Assembly: GCA_016859345.1 (NCBI GenBank)
Contig: CM029126.1
Coordinates: forward strand, 4,602,501 to 4,666,500
From: Istiophorus platypterus
Lineage: Eukaryota; Chordata; Actinopteri; Istiophoriformes; Istiophoridae
Direction of reading: 5' to 3'
DNA: 64,000 bases
A program made the translations under genes and the position numbers. Below, one piece after another: positions 62,232 through 64,000 of the stretch; the stretch's first letter is position 1; the number at the start of each line of letters is the position of its first letter. The notes beneath the pieces are model-generated. The model was not told the origin of the DNA, made no database searches, and saw nothing but the letters and a program-made list of their open reading frames with translations.

Positions 62232-62288
62232 GGGGGGGGGATGGGTGGGTGGAGGGGGGAGGTAGGGGTGGGGGTGGGGGTGGGGGGG
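62232..62288 (+). repeat. G-quadruplex-prone G-tract cluster
   Basis: About nine G runs of 3-9 within 57 bases, separated mostly by single T or A. It is the strongest quadruplex-like sequence in the window. Confidence 0.85.
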
Positions 62289-62368
62289 CAAGGAGTGTAG
62301 AAAGGGAGAGCTGCCATTTCAGATATGAAATAAACTTATTTACTGGAACTGGGCTCAGTGGGGGGAAG

Positions 62369-62473
62369 GTGTGTGTGTGTGTCTGTGTGTGTGTGTGTGT
62401 AGGGGGTGGTTTAGGGAGGAGGAGGAGGAATAGGTGGGGGTGGATGGTGGTGTGTGTGTGTGTGTGGGGGGGG
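62369..62473. repeat. GT repeats with G runs
   Basis: (GT)n at 62369-62400 with one interruption, a (GGA)n patch at 62416-62428, then (TG)8 at 62450-62466 running into G8. Confidence 0.9.
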
Positions 62474-62613
62474 TTGGACAGGGAGAATGGGAATTCAGGA
62501 TTAATTGAAAACATCTGTGCCGTGTGAAATGGCCGCGGCAGAGGAGGCTGCAGGAGAAGAAGGCAGCGAAGAATCACACAGAGCACCAGAGGACACTCAA
62601 TGTATTTGATTCT

Positions 62614-62636
62614 CTATTTATTTATTTATTTGTGTG

Positions 62637-62671
<35 letters not shown>

Positions 62672-62690
62672 TTATAAATATATAATTTAT
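62614..62690. repeat. compound (TTTA)n(TG)n(TA)n microsatellite
   Basis: TTTA tetranucleotides, then GT, then TA with one CA step, then a degenerate AT tail. Confidence 0.93.
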
Positions 62691-62749
62691 TTTTCACTTT
62701 GGAGGCGACAGCTGATGATCACTAACTGAACGTCTGTCTGGATGGATAT

Positions 62750-62797
62750 CTGTGTGTGTGTGTGTATTCGTGTATTTGTCTGTGTGTGTTTGCGTGT

Positions 62798-62836
<39 letters not shown>

Positions 62837-63060
62837 TGTGTGTGTGTGCACGTGCTACACGCGCGGTCAGACATCGCTTTGATCAGGACAGCGTCTCATC
62901 TGCAGTCAATACTGGCGGCCGGAGCTCAGGAGCGGTCAATTCTGTCTGACCTTCAGCGGCAGCAGCAGCGTTACAGTGGGCCAATCAGACGGAGTGTGTG
63001 TATGCATATCTGTGCGTGTGTGTGTGTTTGTGCGTCTATGTTTGTGTGTGTTTGTGTGTG
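62750..63060. repeat. GT-rich microsatellite region
   Basis: Imperfect GT tracts at 62750-62848 and 62994-63060, separated by about 145 bp of unique sequence. Confidence 0.9.
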
Positions 63061-63111
63061 AACCGGAAAAACCCAGACGGAGGTTAAGCACATGCGGGAA
63101 TACTGACCCAG

Positions 63112-63217
63112 GACACACATACATATACACACATAAACACACACACACACACACGTACACCCTGGCAGGGACGAACACACACAGCCACACACACACACGC
63201 ACACAAACACACACGCA
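63112..63217. repeat. CA-rich microsatellite region
   Basis: Imperfect CA tracts on the plus strand, complementary to the GT tracts just upstream. Confidence 0.9.
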
Positions 63218-64000
63218 TGGGAAGTATCCTGCTCGACCCCGTCGTCGCGAACAAAGGCAGAGGTGCAAAGCTGTGTTCCCTGCGTCCGGACGCCATGTTT
63301 CTACGGCCGCGAACGCTAATGCACAGACACAACCGTGCATGATGCCGTTGTTTACCTCCGTCAGGATGTTTTTTTCCATTAGAAACACACAAAAAAAAGT
63401 TTGGATATCAATTAAGAGTAGATAACGGGACATGATTTTTCAGAGATGAATAACAGACCCTCCTCCTCCTCCTCCTCCTCCTTTTTCAGTATCAGATTCA
63501 TCCGATGGACTTCAACTCTGAGGGCCCGACCAGGTGCCATTCATGTGAACTGAACCTCGAAATGACAACCCCGGCACCATCCGCTGCAGCCCGGGGGGTG
63601 GGGGGGTGGGGGGGTCGAGGGAGATTTGACTCCACGCGCACGCCCGCCGTCATCCGGGATTGACAGCCGGGAGACGGGCCTATCGCCGTCATTTTTATTC
63701 CCCCTGGAAACAGAAGAGATCCTTTTATTTTTTTTTAAACCCCCACCTGGAATCACCAACGTAAACACACCTGCTTTAGAACGGAAACAGAGCTGCTGCC
63801 CGCGGCTGACCAACCCCCGACGCTCCATGATATCCCTTCGCTGGGCCGCTTGGGGGCCTGGGGGCTTGAGTGCTACCCCCCCCCCGCAAAAAACAGATGC
63901 GTGAAAACACGTTGCTCGACGAAATGAATGTCATCGTGTGTCCGCAGGTAGAAAATAAACGGCCGAGGTGGGACTAGAATATTTGCATTACTGGCTCAGC
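63218..64000. other. non-coding sequence with (CTC)n and G-tract cluster
   Basis: (CTC)n at 63460-63482, a quadruplex-prone G cluster at 63593-63621, T9 near 63728-63737 and C9 near 63878. No gene is recognised up to the window edge. Confidence 0.5.

Overview
This is vertebrate, almost certainly ray-finned fish (teleost, probably percomorph), nuclear DNA. The evidence is the very high density of dinucleotide microsatellites, repeat families that are typical of teleosts (an L2-clade LINE, GATG-tailed LINE 3' ends, a TTAA-flanked MITE, and the 'tacttaagtac' repeat), CpG-dense patches set in AT-rich unique sequence, and the lack of any compact gene structure. I found no confident protein-coding gene, rRNA or tRNA in 64 kb on either strand. 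The long open frames are low-complexity translations of microsatellites or stop-free stretches of CpG-rich DNA. The window looks like an intergenic region or a very large intron.

Layout. 1-13 kb: unique sequence with CpG-rich patches, a degraded interspersed repeat (715-1260), a (TA)26 tract, several C-run/CA and GT tracts, small minisatellites (4944, 8194, 8607) and a second fish repeat relic (10588-10740). 13-18 kb: a candidate exon with good splice signals (13451-13569), a CpG-rich patch with a TATA-like box, a MITE with about 55-bp inverted termini and TTAA duplications (15674-16099) next to a further repeat fragment, and an isolated 59-codon open frame (17543-17722). 18-34 kb: mostly AT-rich unique sequence, a three-copy 60-bp tandem repeat (23205-23378), a compound TA/CA tract (25.2 kb) and two stretches whose texture suggests conserved non-coding DNA (24.1 and 25.9 kb). 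34-39 kb: a GATG-tailed LINE 3' end on the plus strand, a divergent fish repeat (36.1-36.5 kb), a perfect 34-bp palindrome, and about 1.4 kb of an antisense, decayed L2-type LINE.

41415-43876 is the most striking object: 2462 bases of (CA)1231 with no interruption. Downstream, 44-50 kb holds complementary GT and CA tracts and a second GATG-tailed LINE end, here on the minus strand (47883-48165). 51.7-57.8 kb carries two copies of one interspersed repeat in inverted orientation, differing in the copy number of an internal 19-bp minisatellite and a GAG array. 58-64 kb is CpG-rich unique DNA ending in G4-prone G tracts and a GT/CA-rich 600-bp stretch.

Because there are no genes, there is no pathway or operon to describe. 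Part 2 therefore concentrates on repeat architecture, non-B-DNA potential, and a few exon- or enhancer-like candidates that need transcript or alignment data. Repeat family names are given from recognition of typical teleost consensus features, not from a search, and are hedged accordingly.
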